Source: Candidatus Nanopelagicus limnes
Lineage (GTDB): Bacteria > Actinomycetota > Actinomycetes > Nanopelagicales > Nanopelagicaceae
Length of the DNA: 64,000 nt
Direction of reading: 5' to 3'
NCBI RefSeq assembly: GCF_002287885.2
Contig: NZ_CP016768.2
Coordinates: 186,001 to 250,000, forward strand
Position 1 is the stretch's first letter. Every line of letters begins with the position of its first letter. This document shows positions 43,726 to 54,198 of the stretch, one piece after another. Below the pieces are notes generated by a model. The model searched no databases, was not told the origin of the DNA, and saw nothing but the letters and a program-made list of their open reading frames with translations. A program made the position numbers and the translations under genes.

Positions 43726-44042
43726 TGTTTGGATTGAGCCGGGTAGTAGTAGAAGGAAATTCAATGGCCCCTGCCTATAACCAGGGTGATTGGTTAATAG
43801 TCCGCAGATTAAGTGGCCAGGAACACAGATTAAAAATTGGAAAGCTCTACCTAATATCCGATCCAATTAGACCCGGAGTTAAGTTGTTAAAGCGATTGAC
43901 TCAAACCCGAATTGAGCACGGAGTGATTAGGTTTTGGGTTGAAGGCGATAACCCAGAAAGTACTGATTCTAGAAGTTGGGGTTGGCTTGAATCTTCACAA
44001 ATTTTAGGAAAAGTATTGCTGCGTTATAAAAAAGGTAATTAA
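43725..44042 (+). CDS. sodX: Ni-SOD maturation protease SodX (S26-like)
   Basis: A 105-residue soluble relative of signal peptidase. The catalytic Ser lies in VEGNSMAPAYNQGDW (Ser 18) and the general-base Lys in VKLLKRL, followed by the WVEGDNPESTDSRSWG box typical of S26 peptidases. It has no membrane anchor, fitting a cytoplasmic enzyme that trims the SodN propeptide. It is divergent from sodN with 50 bases between starts. GAGAAT lies six bases before the ATG, so the mRNA is probably leaderless. Its last four bases overlap the end of kgd on the other strand. Confidence 0.92.
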   Translation: MFGLSRVVVEGNSMAPAYNQGDWLIVRRLSGQEHRLKIGKLYLISDPIRPGVKLLKRLTQTRIEHGVIRFWVEGDNPESTDSRSWGWLESSQILGKVLLRYKKGN

Positions 44043-47000
44043 CGCGTAAAGGCTTCAGTCATTAAAGCCTTCTCTTCCTCTTCATGCAGGTGATGGTTTC
44101 CAGTAGCAGGGCTTGCAGTTGCTCTTCTAGAAACTCTTCGCAAACTTCGGCCGGCTAACTCATCATGAGCAACAAAAGCTTCAGCCACAGCTAGGGCAAC
44201 GAATGGCCAAGGACCTTGGTTGGCCGGTTCATCTTGTACCCATAGCAAAGTTGCATTTGGATGTAGTTTTACTTGGGCAATCATTTCATCAACTGGCAGT
44301 GGATATAACTGTTCAATTCTGACAATTGCAGTTGAGAACTCATTTAATTTTTCCCGCTCGGCAATTAGATCGTAGTAAACCTTTCCAGATGTGAAAATTA
44401 AACGAGTTGCATTTTGTACTTTTGGATCTGCAATTAACGGTTTAAATGTGCCAGTTGTAAAATCAGTTAATTCACTTGCAGCAGCTTTTAAGCGCAGCAT
44501 TGATTTTGGTTCAAAAACAATTAGCGGCCTTCGTGCTGGATTTTTCATATGCCATCTAAGTAGATGAAAATATGAAGCAGGAGTTGATGGCTGAGCTACT
44601 GTCATGTTTTGTTCAGCACATAAGGTTAAAAATCTTTCAATTCGACCAGATGAGTGATCAGGTCCTTGACCTTCATAGCCATGTGGCAACAAGAGCACCA
44701 CAGAGGTTCGCTCACCCCATTTTTGAAGAGCGGACGAGATAAATTCATCAACAATAGTTTGAGCACCATTTGCGAAATCTCCAAATTGCGCTTCCCAAAT
44801 AACTAAGGCGTTATCGCGCTCAACGGAGTAGCCATACTCAAATCCCATCACTGCATACTCAGATAGGAAGGAGTCATAGATATGGAATTGATTTGGATCT
44901 TTAACCAATGACCTAAGTGGGAAAAGATCTGCGCCAGTTTCCTTATCAACTACTACTGCGTGGCGATTACTAAATGTTCCACGTCTAACATCTTGACCAC
45001 TCATTCTGATTGGATGACCTTCAAGAAGTAATGAACCGAATGCAAACATTTCACCTGCTGCCCAATCAACTGTGCCATCGGCAAGCATTTCAGTGCGCTT
45101 TAATAGTTGAGGCAGTAATTTTGGATGTACTGTGAAATCTTTTGGAAAATCACCTTGAGTAGCGGCAATCTTCTTTAAATCAGCTTCACTCACGGCAGTT
45201 TTCACTGCCTCTGGTGCTGGCACAACTGGAGCTTTCCAATTTGGATCACTTGCTGGCTCAGTATTGTGAACTGAACTAAATACACCCTCTAGTTGTTGCT
45301 GGTAATCACGCAACACCTCTTCAGCCTCTTCAACAGTTATGTCACCGCGGCCAATTAACGCTTCGGTGTAAAGCTTTCTGGTGGATCGCTTGGCATCCAC
45401 TAATTTATACATCAATGGTTGAGTAAAGCTTGGCTCATCACCTTCATTGTGACCACGTCTGCGGTAGCAGATCAGATCAATGACAACATCTTTATTAAAC
45501 TCTTGGCGATATTCAAAAGCCAACCTTGCAACTCGAACACATGCTTCAGGATCATCACCATTAACATGAAAGACCGGAGCCTGAATCATCTTGGCGATAT
45601 CAGTTGAATAAGTTGATGATCTTGCAGCATGTGGTGAGGTTGTAAATCCAACCTGATTATTAACCACGATATGAATGGTGCCACCTGTGCGATAACCCTT
45701 TAATAGTGAAAGTGAGAGGGTTTCAGAGACCACGCCTTGACCTGCAAATGCAGCATCACCATGTAAAAGTATTGGTAGAACTGGGTAAGAAGTTTGTTCA
45801 TCAACTGAAAAATCACCAGCAGCTGCTCTTAATTTATCTTGCTTTGCTCGAACAATTCCTTCTAGCACTGGATTTACCGCTTCAAGGTGAGATGGATTAG
45901 CAGCTAAGTAAATCTTGGTTGTAGCTCCACTTTCTGCAGTGAATACTCCTTTAGTTCCAAGGTGGTACTTAACATCACCTGAACCATGCACTTCATTTTC
46001 ATGATAATTGCCTTCAAACTCTTGAAATATCTGGCCATAAGATTTACCTGCAATATTTGCTAAAACATTTAAACGACCACGGTGGGGCATACCAATGCAG
46101 ACCTCATCTAATTTACTCTCAGCCGCAGATGAAATCATTGCATCTAGAAGTGGGATTACTGATTCACCACCTTCTAGTGAGAATCGCTTTTGGCCAACAT
46201 ATTTAGTTTGTAAAAATGATTCAAAAGCCTCTGCTGAATTTAACTTTCTTAAAATTCGAAGTTGTTCCTCGCGGGCAGTTCTAGGGGCGCCAACTTCAAT
46301 CCGCTCTTGAATCCACTTTCGCTCTAATGGATTAGCGATATACATATATTCAACGCCAATGGTTCGACAGTATGAATCACGAAGAATTCCTAAGATTCTA
46401 CGAAGCTTCATTGTTGGCTTGCCACCAAAACCATCAGTTGCAAACTCGCGATCAAGATCCCAGAGCGAGAGACCGTGAGTTACTACATCTAAATCTGGGT
46501 GTGATCTTTGAACGTAAGCTAATGGCTCAACATCTGCCATTAAATGACCAGTTGTTCGATATGCATCGATTAATTTTTGAACTTTAGCGGTTTTGCTTGC
46601 CTCATCAGCCTTTGCATCTTGCATATCAACAACCCAGCGAATTGGTACATAAGGAATTCGCAGTGCTTCAAAAATTTCATCATAGAAGTTTTCTTCACCA
46701 AGTAATATCTGATTAATTCGACGTAAAAAGTCGCCAGATTGTGCACCTTGAATAATTCGATGATCGTATGTACTAGTTAATGTAACAACTTTGCTGATTC
46801 CTAGATCTGCCAAAGTTTGTTCATTTGCGCCATGAAACTCTGCCGGGTAATCCAGCGCACCAACTCCAAGAATTGTGCCTTGTCCTTGCACTAAGCGCGG
46901 CACAGAATGAACTGTGCCAATTGTTCCTGGATTAGTTAGTGAAATTGTTGTGCCGGCAAAATCCTCAACTGTTAAGGAGCCACCACGTGCTTTTCTAACA

Positions 47001-47794
47001 GTTTCTTCATAGGCAGACCAGAATTGCGCAAAATCTAAATCTTCACAGCCTTTTATTGATGGTACAAGTAATTGGCGAGATCCATCCGGCTTGGCTAAAT
47101 CAATTGCAATACCTAAATTAATATGTTCAGGGTGTCCAATTGCTGGTTTGCCCTCTAACTCTGTAAAAAATGCATTCATCTCAGGCATTGCTCGGATTGC
47201 CTTGATCATGGCATAACCAATTAGGTGGGTAAATGAAACTTTGCCGCCACGGCCTCGCTTTAAATGATTATTAATTACAGTGCGATTATCAATCATAAGT
47301 TTTGCCGCAACTGCGCGAACACTAGTTGCCGTTGGAACTGTTAATGAGCCTTCCATCGATTGCACAACTCTGGCTGCCACACCGCGTAGTGGCTCAACAG
47401 AGGATGCTCCTGGTGTAACCAAGGTTGGAATTGGTTTAACAATTGGATCGGCTGGCTTAAATGTTGTACTTGCAACTACAGCTGGCTCAACTTTTTCAAC
47501 AACAACTGGGGCAACTACAACTGGCGGTGTAACAACTGCTGCAGCTGGTGCTGGTTTAGCTAATTGTGATTTTGGAATAGGAGGTGTGCCAGGTTTAGTT
47601 GCTGGCGTAGATGAAATTACTGCGCCATTTAATGATGAATTACCTTTGAAATCTGCAAAGAAATCCCACCAGGCTTTATCAACTGAAGATGGATCACTTT
47701 GGTAGCGTTCATACATTTCTTGCACTAACCACTCATTAGGTCCAAAAGAGCCACCAAAGTGATTAGCGGGCGTATTAGCTCCTACTTCACTCAC
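44039..47794 (-). CDS. kgd: Multifunctional 2-oxoglutarate metabolism enzyme (KgD)
   Basis: The 1251-residue actinobacterial fusion of an E2-type succinyltransferase domain and an E1 2-oxoglutarate decarboxylase/dehydrogenase. After an E1-like N-terminal segment (NEWLVQEMYERY) and a Pro/Ala/Val-rich linker (about 55-110) comes the E2 catalytic domain with TSTYDHRIIQGAQSGDFL. The thiamine-dependent E1 part follows, with MPHRGRLNVLANI, HGDAAFAGQGVVSE and VVNNQVGFTTS. No lipoyl domain is present, as in KgD proteins. It closes the TCA cycle at 2-oxoglutarate. The start is GTG 47794 behind GGGAG. Confidence 0.95.
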   Translation of the reverse strand: MSEVGANTPANHFGGSFGPNEWLVQEMYERYQSDPSSVDKAWWDFFADFKGNSSLNGAVISSTPATKPGTPPIPKSQLAKPAPAAAVVTPPVVVAPVVVEKVEPAVVASTTFKPADPIVKPIPTLVTPGASSVEPLRGVAARVVQSMEGSLTVPTATSVRAVAAKLMIDNRTVINNHLKRGRGGKVSFTHLIGYAMIKAIRAMPEMNAFFTELEGKPAIGHPEHINLGIAIDLAKPDGSRQLLVPSIKGCEDLDFAQFWSAYEETVRKARGGSLTVEDFAGTTISLTNPGTIGTVHSVPRLVQGQGTILGVGALDYPAEFHGANEQTLADLGISKVVTLTSTYDHRIIQGAQSGDFLRRINQILLGEENFYDEIFEALRIPYVPIRWVVDMQDAKADEASKTAKVQKLIDAYRTTGHLMADVEPLAYVQRSHPDLDVVTHGLSLWDLDREFATDGFGGKPTMKLRRILGILRDSYCRTIGVEYMYIANPLERKWIQERIEVGAPRTAREEQLRILRKLNSAEAFESFLQTKYVGQKRFSLEGGESVIPLLDAMISSAAESKLDEVCIGMPHRGRLNVLANIAGKSYGQIFQEFEGNYHENEVHGSGDVKYHLGTKGVFTAESGATTKIYLAANPSHLEAVNPVLEGIVRAKQDKLRAAAGDFSVDEQTSYPVLPILLHGDAAFAGQGVVSETLSLSLLKGYRTGGTIHIVVNNQVGFTTSPHAARSSTYSTDIAKMIQAPVFHVNGDDPEACVRVARLAFEYRQEFNKDVVIDLICYRRRGHNEGDEPSFTQPLMYKLVDAKRSTRKLYTEALIGRGDITVEEAEEVLRDYQQQLEGVFSSVHNTEPASDPNWKAPVVPAPEAVKTAVSEADLKKIAATQGDFPKDFTVHPKLLPQLLKRTEMLADGTVDWAAGEMFAFGSLLLEGHPIRMSGQDVRRGTFSNRHAVVVDKETGADLFPLRSLVKDPNQFHIYDSFLSEYAVMGFEYGYSVERDNALVIWEAQFGDFANGAQTIVDEFISSALQKWGERTSVVLLLPHGYEGQGPDHSSGRIERFLTLCAEQNMTVAQPSTPASYFHLLRWHMKNPARRPLIVFEPKSMLRLKAAASELTDFTTGTFKPLIADPKVQNATRLIFTSGKVYYDLIAEREKLNEFSTAIVRIEQLYPLPVDEMIAQVKLHPNATLLWVQDEPANQGPWPFVALAVAEAFVAHDELAGRSLRRVSRRATASPATGNHHLHEEEEKALMTEAFTR

Positions 47795-47963
47795 CTATGC
47801 ACTCCCTATATTTCACCAGATTGAGATTGCTCACCTTATGGACAATCTTAACTGCAAGCCAGCACTGACTAAACCCGCTGGCCCCTAATAAATTAAGTGA
47901 AAGTGGCCATCAGCACATGATTAAGGGTGGCGAGTAGGTGTAAATAACGGCAAGGTTGCACCC

Positions 47964-48692
47964 ATGAGTAATCAAGGCAAATGGGCAATAGTTACAGGTG
48001 GCTCACGTGGGCTTGGCTTTGAAACTGCCAAAGGTTTAATTGCTGCCGGCATCTTTGTTTACATAATTGGCAAAGATGAAAATCGGGTGAAAGAAAGTGG
48101 CGCCAAACTAGGTTGCCAATACCGCGCAGTTGATGTCGCAGATAGTGAGAAATTTCGTAAAACTTTAATTGAGATAACAGAGGATGCAAGTAGTCGTGGC
48201 TTTGAAGTTTTAGATGTGTTAGTACTTGCGCACGGTGTGATGAGTGAGAAAATGTCAAAAACTTTAAAAACAACAGATGAAGAGTGGCGCAGAGTTTTGG
48301 CTATAAATCTTGACGCGGTGTTTACTGCGATTAATCAATTAGCACCTGCAATGGCTGATGCTCGTAAGGGAAGAGTTGTTGTTTACTCAGCCTGCTTAGG
48401 CAGAATGTCAGGCCCTGGAACTCATGGCGGGTTAGCACCATATCGAATCAGCAAAGCTGGAGTTAACGCCTTAGTTAAGAATCTTTCATATGAAACTTTA
48501 TTGGGCGCTCGCGGATTTTTAGTAGATGCAATCTGTCCAAATCATTCACGCACAGATATGGGTGGACCAGATGCCCCACGAAGTGCGCAAGAAGGTGCTG
48601 AAACTGCTATCTGGTTAGCTACGCGAGATTTTGACCCAACAAAAGATAAAACTGGATTACTTTGGGAGGATCGCCAAGTAGTTGATTGGTGA
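47964..48692 (+). CDS. Short-chain dehydrogenase/reductase
   Basis: A 242-residue classical SDR. The cofactor loop is TGGSRGLGFETA (about 11-22), with LVLAHGVMSE in the NNAG position (the Asn is replaced by His), a catalytic Ser region YSACLGR and the YxxxK motif YRISKAG. The substrate cannot be inferred. The C-terminal WEDRQVVDW is unusual but short. AAGGTT lies six bases upstream of the ATG. The stop abuts the convergent membrane protein gene with no terminator visible. Confidence 0.88.
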   Translation: MSNQGKWAIVTGGSRGLGFETAKGLIAAGIFVYIIGKDENRVKESGAKLGCQYRAVDVADSEKFRKTLIEITEDASSRGFEVLDVLVLAHGVMSEKMSKTLKTTDEEWRRVLAINLDAVFTAINQLAPAMADARKGRVVVYSACLGRMSGPGTHGGLAPYRISKAGVNALVKNLSYETLLGARGFLVDAICPNHSRTDMGGPDAPRSAQEGAETAIWLATRDFDPTKDKTGLLWEDRQVVDW

Positions 48693-49067
48693 TTACTCTG
48701 AATAGCCAAGCGCGGCTGAAATCAAAGTAATTACTGCTAACAAAGCTAACGGAATTCCAATTAACAAAAAATTTCCAGAGATCATGTAGTAGGAAACACC
48801 TAGCGCGATTAAATTTGCTAAAACCGCAGGGGCTCGGCCGAATGAGCGCTTTTTCTCAAAACCCACTGCTGAAAACCAAAGTCCTACACTTGCCACAATT
48901 GCAAAAATAATCTCGGCTGACAAAGCAGCTGGGGCGCTAACATCGGAAACAAAGGGTGCGATCAAAAGATAAAGCACAATGGCAAAAATGATCAGCGATT
49001 CAAATTTGAGCAGAAGAATCGCCCGGATTCGAGATTTCTCCGTTGATAAGACTCTTCTCATATCCAT
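48693..49067 (-). CDS. Hypothetical four-helix membrane protein
   Basis: A 124-residue protein with a basic N terminus and four hydrophobic segments (about 22-40, 46-66, 78-98 and 100-118). An FEKKRSFGRAPAVLANLIALG segment links helices two and three. Similar small integral membrane proteins occur near kgd in actinobacteria, but I cannot assign a named family. A TAGTAT box lies exactly six bases before its ATG on the minus strand, which supports expression from this start. Confidence 0.65.
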   Translation of the reverse strand: MDMRRVLSTEKSRIRAILLLKFESLIIFAIVLYLLIAPFVSDVSAPAALSAEIIFAIVASVGLWFSAVGFEKKRSFGRAPAVLANLIALGVSYYMISGNFLLIGIPLALLAVITLISAALGYSE

Positions 49068-49094
49068 CTTTAAATACTACCCTTTATAACGATC

Positions 49095-49583
49095 ATGAAA
49101 AAGTATGAGAGCGTTATTGATTCTATTTTTCTCTCCAATAATGGTGAGATTGATCTATTAACTGGCGCAATTTCACCAGACCGTTTTGACCAAATTGTTA
49201 AACGTGATCTTGCAATTGCCCAACGTAATCCTGCAGATATCAGCATAATTTCTACTGCAATTAACCTGACGCACTTCTTTGCAGATAATCAAACCCTAGA
49301 TTCAATCGAACAACAGAGCATAATTGAGAACGAATTAGTTAATTTACACTTTAAATTAAAGAGTACTTTTCGCCAGTCCGATTGTATTTGTCGGGTTTCA
49401 AAGTTAGGTTTTTGGATACTGTTAAATAGCGCTGACAAAAAGACTACAGAGCAACTAGTGGATCGGTTAGTTAAAGAATTACCTAAATTCATAACCATTG
49501 GTATGTGTTTATGGCAACAGAGTGAATCAATTCTTGATTGGTATAAAAGAGTTGATCAGATACATTTTAATAACAATCAGTGA
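49095..49583 (+). CDS. Degenerate GGDEF-like domain protein
   Basis: A 162-residue soluble protein whose order of segments resembles a diguanylate cyclase. DLLTGAISPDRFDQIVKRDL matches the start of a GGDEF domain (usually D-LTGL-N-R). HFKLKSTFRQSDCICRVSKLGFWILL aligns with the segment around the catalytic GGDEF motif, which here reads SKLGFW. Without Gly-Gly-Asp-Glu-Phe it should not make c-di-GMP and may be a regulatory or vestigial domain. It lies 74 bases before tadA on the same strand, so a link to the Tad machinery is possible. Assigned by eye. Confidence 0.5.
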   Translation: MKKYESVIDSIFLSNNGEIDLLTGAISPDRFDQIVKRDLAIAQRNPADISIISTAINLTHFFADNQTLDSIEQQSIIENELVNLHFKLKSTFRQSDCICRVSKLGFWILLNSADKKTTEQLVDRLVKELPKFITIGMCLWQQSESILDWYKRVDQIHFNNNQ

Positions 49584-49657
49584 GCTTGGATATCCACACA
49601 GTATTAATCTGTTCACAGGGGTGAATTCAGTCATCAACTATTGTCAATAATTGGCTA

Positions 49658-50674
49658 ATGAATGAACTTAGCAATCAGTTAGATAGTTTTGGTCCGCTTA
49701 AAGATCTTGTGCTGGATGAGAGCGTTGAGGAAATTTGGATAAACACCCCCAGTAGAGTCTTTATTGCGCGTTCGGGGTGTAGTGAGCTTACAAATTTAGT
49801 CCTATCAAAAGAAGCAGTTCATGATCTAATTGAAAGATTATTAATTTGGGGTGGCCGCCGATTAGATGTTAGTAACCCATTTGTTGACGCACGCTTACCT
49901 GATGGCAGCAGACTACATGTAGCAATTCCTGAAGTTACAGCTACTCACTGGGCAGTAAACATTAGAAAACATATCAATCGTGGTAATTCACTTGAAGACT
50001 TAGTAAGAATTGGTTCAATCAATACTGAGATCCTAGAAACTTTAAATCAAGCAGTCACTAGTGGTTTAAATCTATTAGTTAGTGGCGGCACGCAAGCTGG
50101 TAAAACTACATTTCTAAGCGCTTTAATAAGTCAGATACCAGTTAGTGAAAGAGTAATTACAGTTGAAGAAGTATTTGAATTAAAGCCAAAGTTACCTGAT
50201 TGGATTGCTTTGCAAACTCGAACAGCAAATTTAGAGGGTGATGGCGAGATATCACTTAGAAGGTTAATTAAAGAATCACTTCGAATGAGGCCAAACAGAA
50301 TTATCGTCGGCGAGGTTAGAGAGGCAGAAGCACTTGATCTTTTAATTGCACTTAATTCAGGACTGCCTGGCATGGCTACTTTGCATGCAAATTCAGCTAA
50401 AGGAGCTATTTCCAAATTACAACTACTGCCATTACTCGCCGGTGAAAATATCGTTCAAAGTTTTATCACTCCCACAATTGCAGCAAGTATTGATTTGGTT
50501 ATTCAGTGCTCGATAGATGCCAGCGGAAACAGGAGAGTTGTTGAAATCGCTGCCGTTACTGGCAGATGTGAGGGTGGAAATATCGAAATAGAAAATCTCT
50601 TTAAGTGGAATGGCAACAAGTATGAAAAAGGCTTAGCTAGTCTTTCCAGCTTATTAAGTAAAAGAAATCAATAA
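49658..50674 (+). CDS. tadA: Tad/Flp secretion ATPase (TadA/CpaF)
   Basis: A 338-residue type II/IV secretion ATPase of the CpaF class. An N-terminal domain carries VEEIWINTPSRVFI and DARLPDGSRLHVAI; Walker A is SGGTQAGKTTF (142-152), the Asp box is VITVEEVFEL, Walker B is NRIIVGEVREAEALDLL and the His box is MATLHANSAKGAI. All motor motifs are intact. AATAAT sits six bases before the ATG. It is followed within nine bases by the tadB-like gene. Tad systems assemble Flp pili or secrete pseudopilins, yet no pilin gene is nearby. Confidence 0.9.
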   Translation: MNELSNQLDSFGPLKDLVLDESVEEIWINTPSRVFIARSGCSELTNLVLSKEAVHDLIERLLIWGGRRLDVSNPFVDARLPDGSRLHVAIPEVTATHWAVNIRKHINRGNSLEDLVRIGSINTEILETLNQAVTSGLNLLVSGGTQAGKTTFLSALISQIPVSERVITVEEVFELKPKLPDWIALQTRTANLEGDGEISLRRLIKESLRMRPNRIIVGEVREAEALDLLIALNSGLPGMATLHANSAKGAISKLQLLPLLAGENIVQSFITPTIAASIDLVIQCSIDASGNRRVVEIAAVTGRCEGGNIEIENLFKWNGNKYEKGLASLSSLLSKRNQ

Positions 50675-50682
50675 CAGTACTG

Positions 50683-51342
50683 ATGAGAGACTTACTTGTA
50701 TGGATGTTTCTCTCATTCTTAACAGCAGTAATTTATTTTATTGTTAAGAAAAATAGAGAAAAGAAGGCAGCCCAAAATCGAGCAAATGCCTGGCCAGAAG
50801 CTTTGGATCTGGTCATTTCCTCATTGCAATCAGGGGCATCGATTACTGAGAGCCTGTCTAACTTGGCAAATGTTGGCCCAAATTCACTTCGATTAGATTT
50901 TGCAGATTTTTCAACAAATATGGCAAGCGGTGTTAAATTTGAAATGGCTCTTAATAAATTAAAGGTTAAATTTGCAGACCCAATATCTGATCAGTTGTGT
51001 GAGGCGCTTTACTTTGCCGCCAAGTTTGGCAGCAGAAATACGATCAAAGTGCTTCGTGAACTATCAGAGTATGTATCAGCAGATTTATCAGTTCGCGCTG
51101 AGATTAATACTAGATTTGGTTGGATTAAGAATTCGGCCAATTTGGCTGCCCTTGCCCCTTGGCTACTGTTTCTAATCCTTCGCACCCAAATAAATGCAAG
51201 AGTTGCATATCAGCAACCATTTGGACAATTTTTAATGGCTATCGGAGTCTTGGCGACTTTAATTGCATATTATTGGATGAATAGAATTGCGAACTTACCT
51301 AAAGCTAAACGAATATTTACTCTTGCATTGAGCGACAAATGA
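50683..51342 (+). CDS. tadB: TadB-like type II secretion system F protein
   Basis: A 219-residue membrane platform protein. An N-terminal helix (about 4-20) precedes a cytoplasmic T2SSF domain with WPEALDLVISSLQSGASITESL (first 20 residues typical of the family) and SEYVSADLSVRAEINTRFG, and two further helices occur near 150-165 and 183-205. It would form the inner-membrane platform with TadC. The shorter length compared with many TadB proteins reflects a missing extra N-terminal helix. It overlaps the tadC-like gene by four bases. Confidence 0.82.
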   Translation: MRDLLVWMFLSFLTAVIYFIVKKNREKKAAQNRANAWPEALDLVISSLQSGASITESLSNLANVGPNSLRLDFADFSTNMASGVKFEMALNKLKVKFADPISDQLCEALYFAAKFGSRNTIKVLRELSEYVSADLSVRAEINTRFGWIKNSANLAALAPWLLFLILRTQINARVAYQQPFGQFLMAIGVLATLIAYYWMNRIANLPKAKRIFTLALSDK

Positions 51343-51956
51343 AAAGTATTAATCTTTACATATTTATCCTCATAGCCCCAGCCCTGTTGCTTTCAATGCG
51401 AATAATCTTGGTTGAGGCAGCAGCTTTAGTATCAGTTTCTAATTATGCTAAAGAGCTATTTTGGATAAAAAGCTTAATTGGGAAAGTAACTGGAAGTGAA
51501 ATCAAACAAAGTGAGATTAATGAAGAGCTAGTCAGTATTTTGCAGATGATCTCAATCATGATTTCAGCTGGTGAAAGTCCCATGATGGCGCTTAAGCATG
51601 TTTCTACTAGATCAGAAGGTCATTTACCAAAGTTAATTAGTAAGAGTTTTGAGAAATACTCAAGTGGCATAAATCTAACTCAGACCTTAAATTTTATTGC
51701 TGTGGCTACGGGTTCAACCCAGGTTAGAAGACTCACCAATTCAATTCAAATCGCAATCCAACGTGGCACACCAATTTTGGATGTACTAAACAACCAAGTA
51801 GTGGCACTGAATAAGCAGATAAATCTTGAGCTATTGAAAAAATCGGGCAAGAGTGAAATTGCCTTGCTTATCCCAGTGGTCTTTTTAATCCTGCCCGTTT
51901 CAATAAGTTTTGCTATTTGGCCCTCGATCTATGGCTTAAACCAAGCGGGGTTTTAA
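51339..51956 (+). CDS. tadC: TadC-like type II secretion system F protein
   Basis: A 205-residue membrane protein with an N-terminal helix (about 5-30), a T2SSF domain (ILQMISIMISAGESPMMALK, SSGINLTQTLNFIAVATG, AIQRGTPILDVL) and a C-terminal helix pair with LLIPVVFLILPVSISFAIW. It is the second platform protein of the Tad cluster. The cluster ends here: no TadE/F pseudopilin, Flp pilin or prepilin peptidase follows before argG. Confidence 0.8.
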   Translation: MKSINLYIFILIAPALLLSMRIILVEAAALVSVSNYAKELFWIKSLIGKVTGSEIKQSEINEELVSILQMISIMISAGESPMMALKHVSTRSEGHLPKLISKSFEKYSSGINLTQTLNFIAVATGSTQVRRLTNSIQIAIQRGTPILDVLNNQVVALNKQINLELLKKSGKSEIALLIPVVFLILPVSISFAIWPSIYGLNQAGF

Positions 51957-51969
51957 GACGAAAGGTTAG

Positions 51970-53316
<1,347 letters not shown>

Positions 53317-53342
53317 TTGATTCATAAAGTAGTATCGGTCTT

Positions 53343-53465
53343 GATGTTTCCGGGGGTCGGTGTAATTCCGAACCGGCGGTCAAAGTCCGCGACCCAAATG
53401 AAATTCATTTGGTTGACTTGGTGAAACTCCAAGACCGACAGTTAAAGTCTGGATAAAGGAACATC
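53343..53465 (+). promoter_or_regulatory. FMN riboswitch (RFN element)
   Basis: All hallmark segments are present in order: GGGGGTCGGTG, AATTCCGAACCGGCGG, AAAGTCCGCGACCC, a variable stem (AAATGAAATTCATTT), GACTTGGTGAAACTCCAAGACCGACAG and AAAGTCTGGATAAAGGA. The P1 stem is GATGTTTCC with GGAACATC. The Shine-Dalgarno AGGAGA begins directly after P1 and the pnuX ATG follows. No terminator lies between aptamer and gene, so control is probably translational, by occlusion of the ribosome site when FMN is bound. Confidence 0.96.
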
Positions 53466-53478
53466 TAGGAGATAATGC

Positions 53479-54153
53479 ATGTCTATTTTGGAATGGCTGT
53501 TTGAAGCTCAAATCCAATTTGGTAGTAAATCAATTACTTACCGAGAGATCATTGGTGGACTTTTAGGTCTTACTAGTGCTGTCTTTGGATTAAAAAGAAA
53601 AGTATTTGCATGGCCAATTGGAATTACTGGTGACGCACTTTTATTCACCGTGTTTCTAGGCGCAGTATTTTCATTTGGTGCAGATGGTGATGAAAAGACT
53701 TTTTACGGCCAAGCTGGTCGAAATCTTCTTTTAATCTTTGTCAGCATTTATGGCTGGATTCGTTGGAATCAGCACCGTAAATCAGGTGCACCAGGAACTC
53801 CTGCGGTTGTTCCACGTTGGACAACAACCAAAGAGAAGATGGTTTTAGTACCGGCCATCATAATTTTCTACACACTTGCATATCAGTTGTTTAAATCGTT
53901 AGGTCAAACCGGAACCTGGTTAGCAGTTGATACCTGGATATTTACTGGAACAGCTTTGGCGACCTTTGGTATGAGCCGTGGCTATGTTGAATTCTGGTTG
54001 GTCTGGGTTGCAGTTGATCTAGTTGGAGTGCCATTTGCATTCAGCAACGGTTACTACCCAACTGGAACTTTGTATGCAATCTACTTACCATTTGTTATCT
54101 GGGGCTTTATTTCTTGGCTGAAGATCTCAAAGAAAGAAAAAGTAAGTTCCTAA
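53479..54153 (+). CDS. pnuX: PnuC-family riboflavin transporter (PnuX)
   Basis: A 224-residue membrane protein with seven to eight hydrophobic segments and the PnuC-family pattern (WPIGITGDALLFTVF, NLLLIFVSIYGWIRWNQ, and LVWVAVDLVGVPFAF near the end). PnuC members carry nicotinamide riboside; those under FMN riboswitch control in actinobacteria are riboflavin facilitators (PnuX). The riboswitch directly upstream therefore decides the assignment. It suggests uptake of vitamin B2. A strong terminator follows. Confidence 0.9.
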   Translation: MSILEWLFEAQIQFGSKSITYREIIGGLLGLTSAVFGLKRKVFAWPIGITGDALLFTVFLGAVFSFGADGDEKTFYGQAGRNLLLIFVSIYGWIRWNQHRKSGAPGTPAVVPRWTTTKEKMVLVPAIIIFYTLAYQLFKSLGQTGTWLAVDTWIFTGTALATFGMSRGYVEFWLVWVAVDLVGVPFAFSNGYYPTGTLYAIYLPFVIWGFISWLKISKKEKVSS

Positions 54154-54164
54154 TTAAGAGTAAT

Positions 54165-54198
54165 AAAAAAGGACCGAGATAATTCTCGGTCCTTTTTT
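54165..54198. terminator. Bidirectional intrinsic terminator
   Basis: AAAAAA-GGACCGAGA, loop TAAT, TCTCGGTCC-TTTTTT: a perfect stem with A and T runs on both sides, shared by pnuX and the convergent pirin gene, whose stop codon lies at its right edge. Confidence 0.93.
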
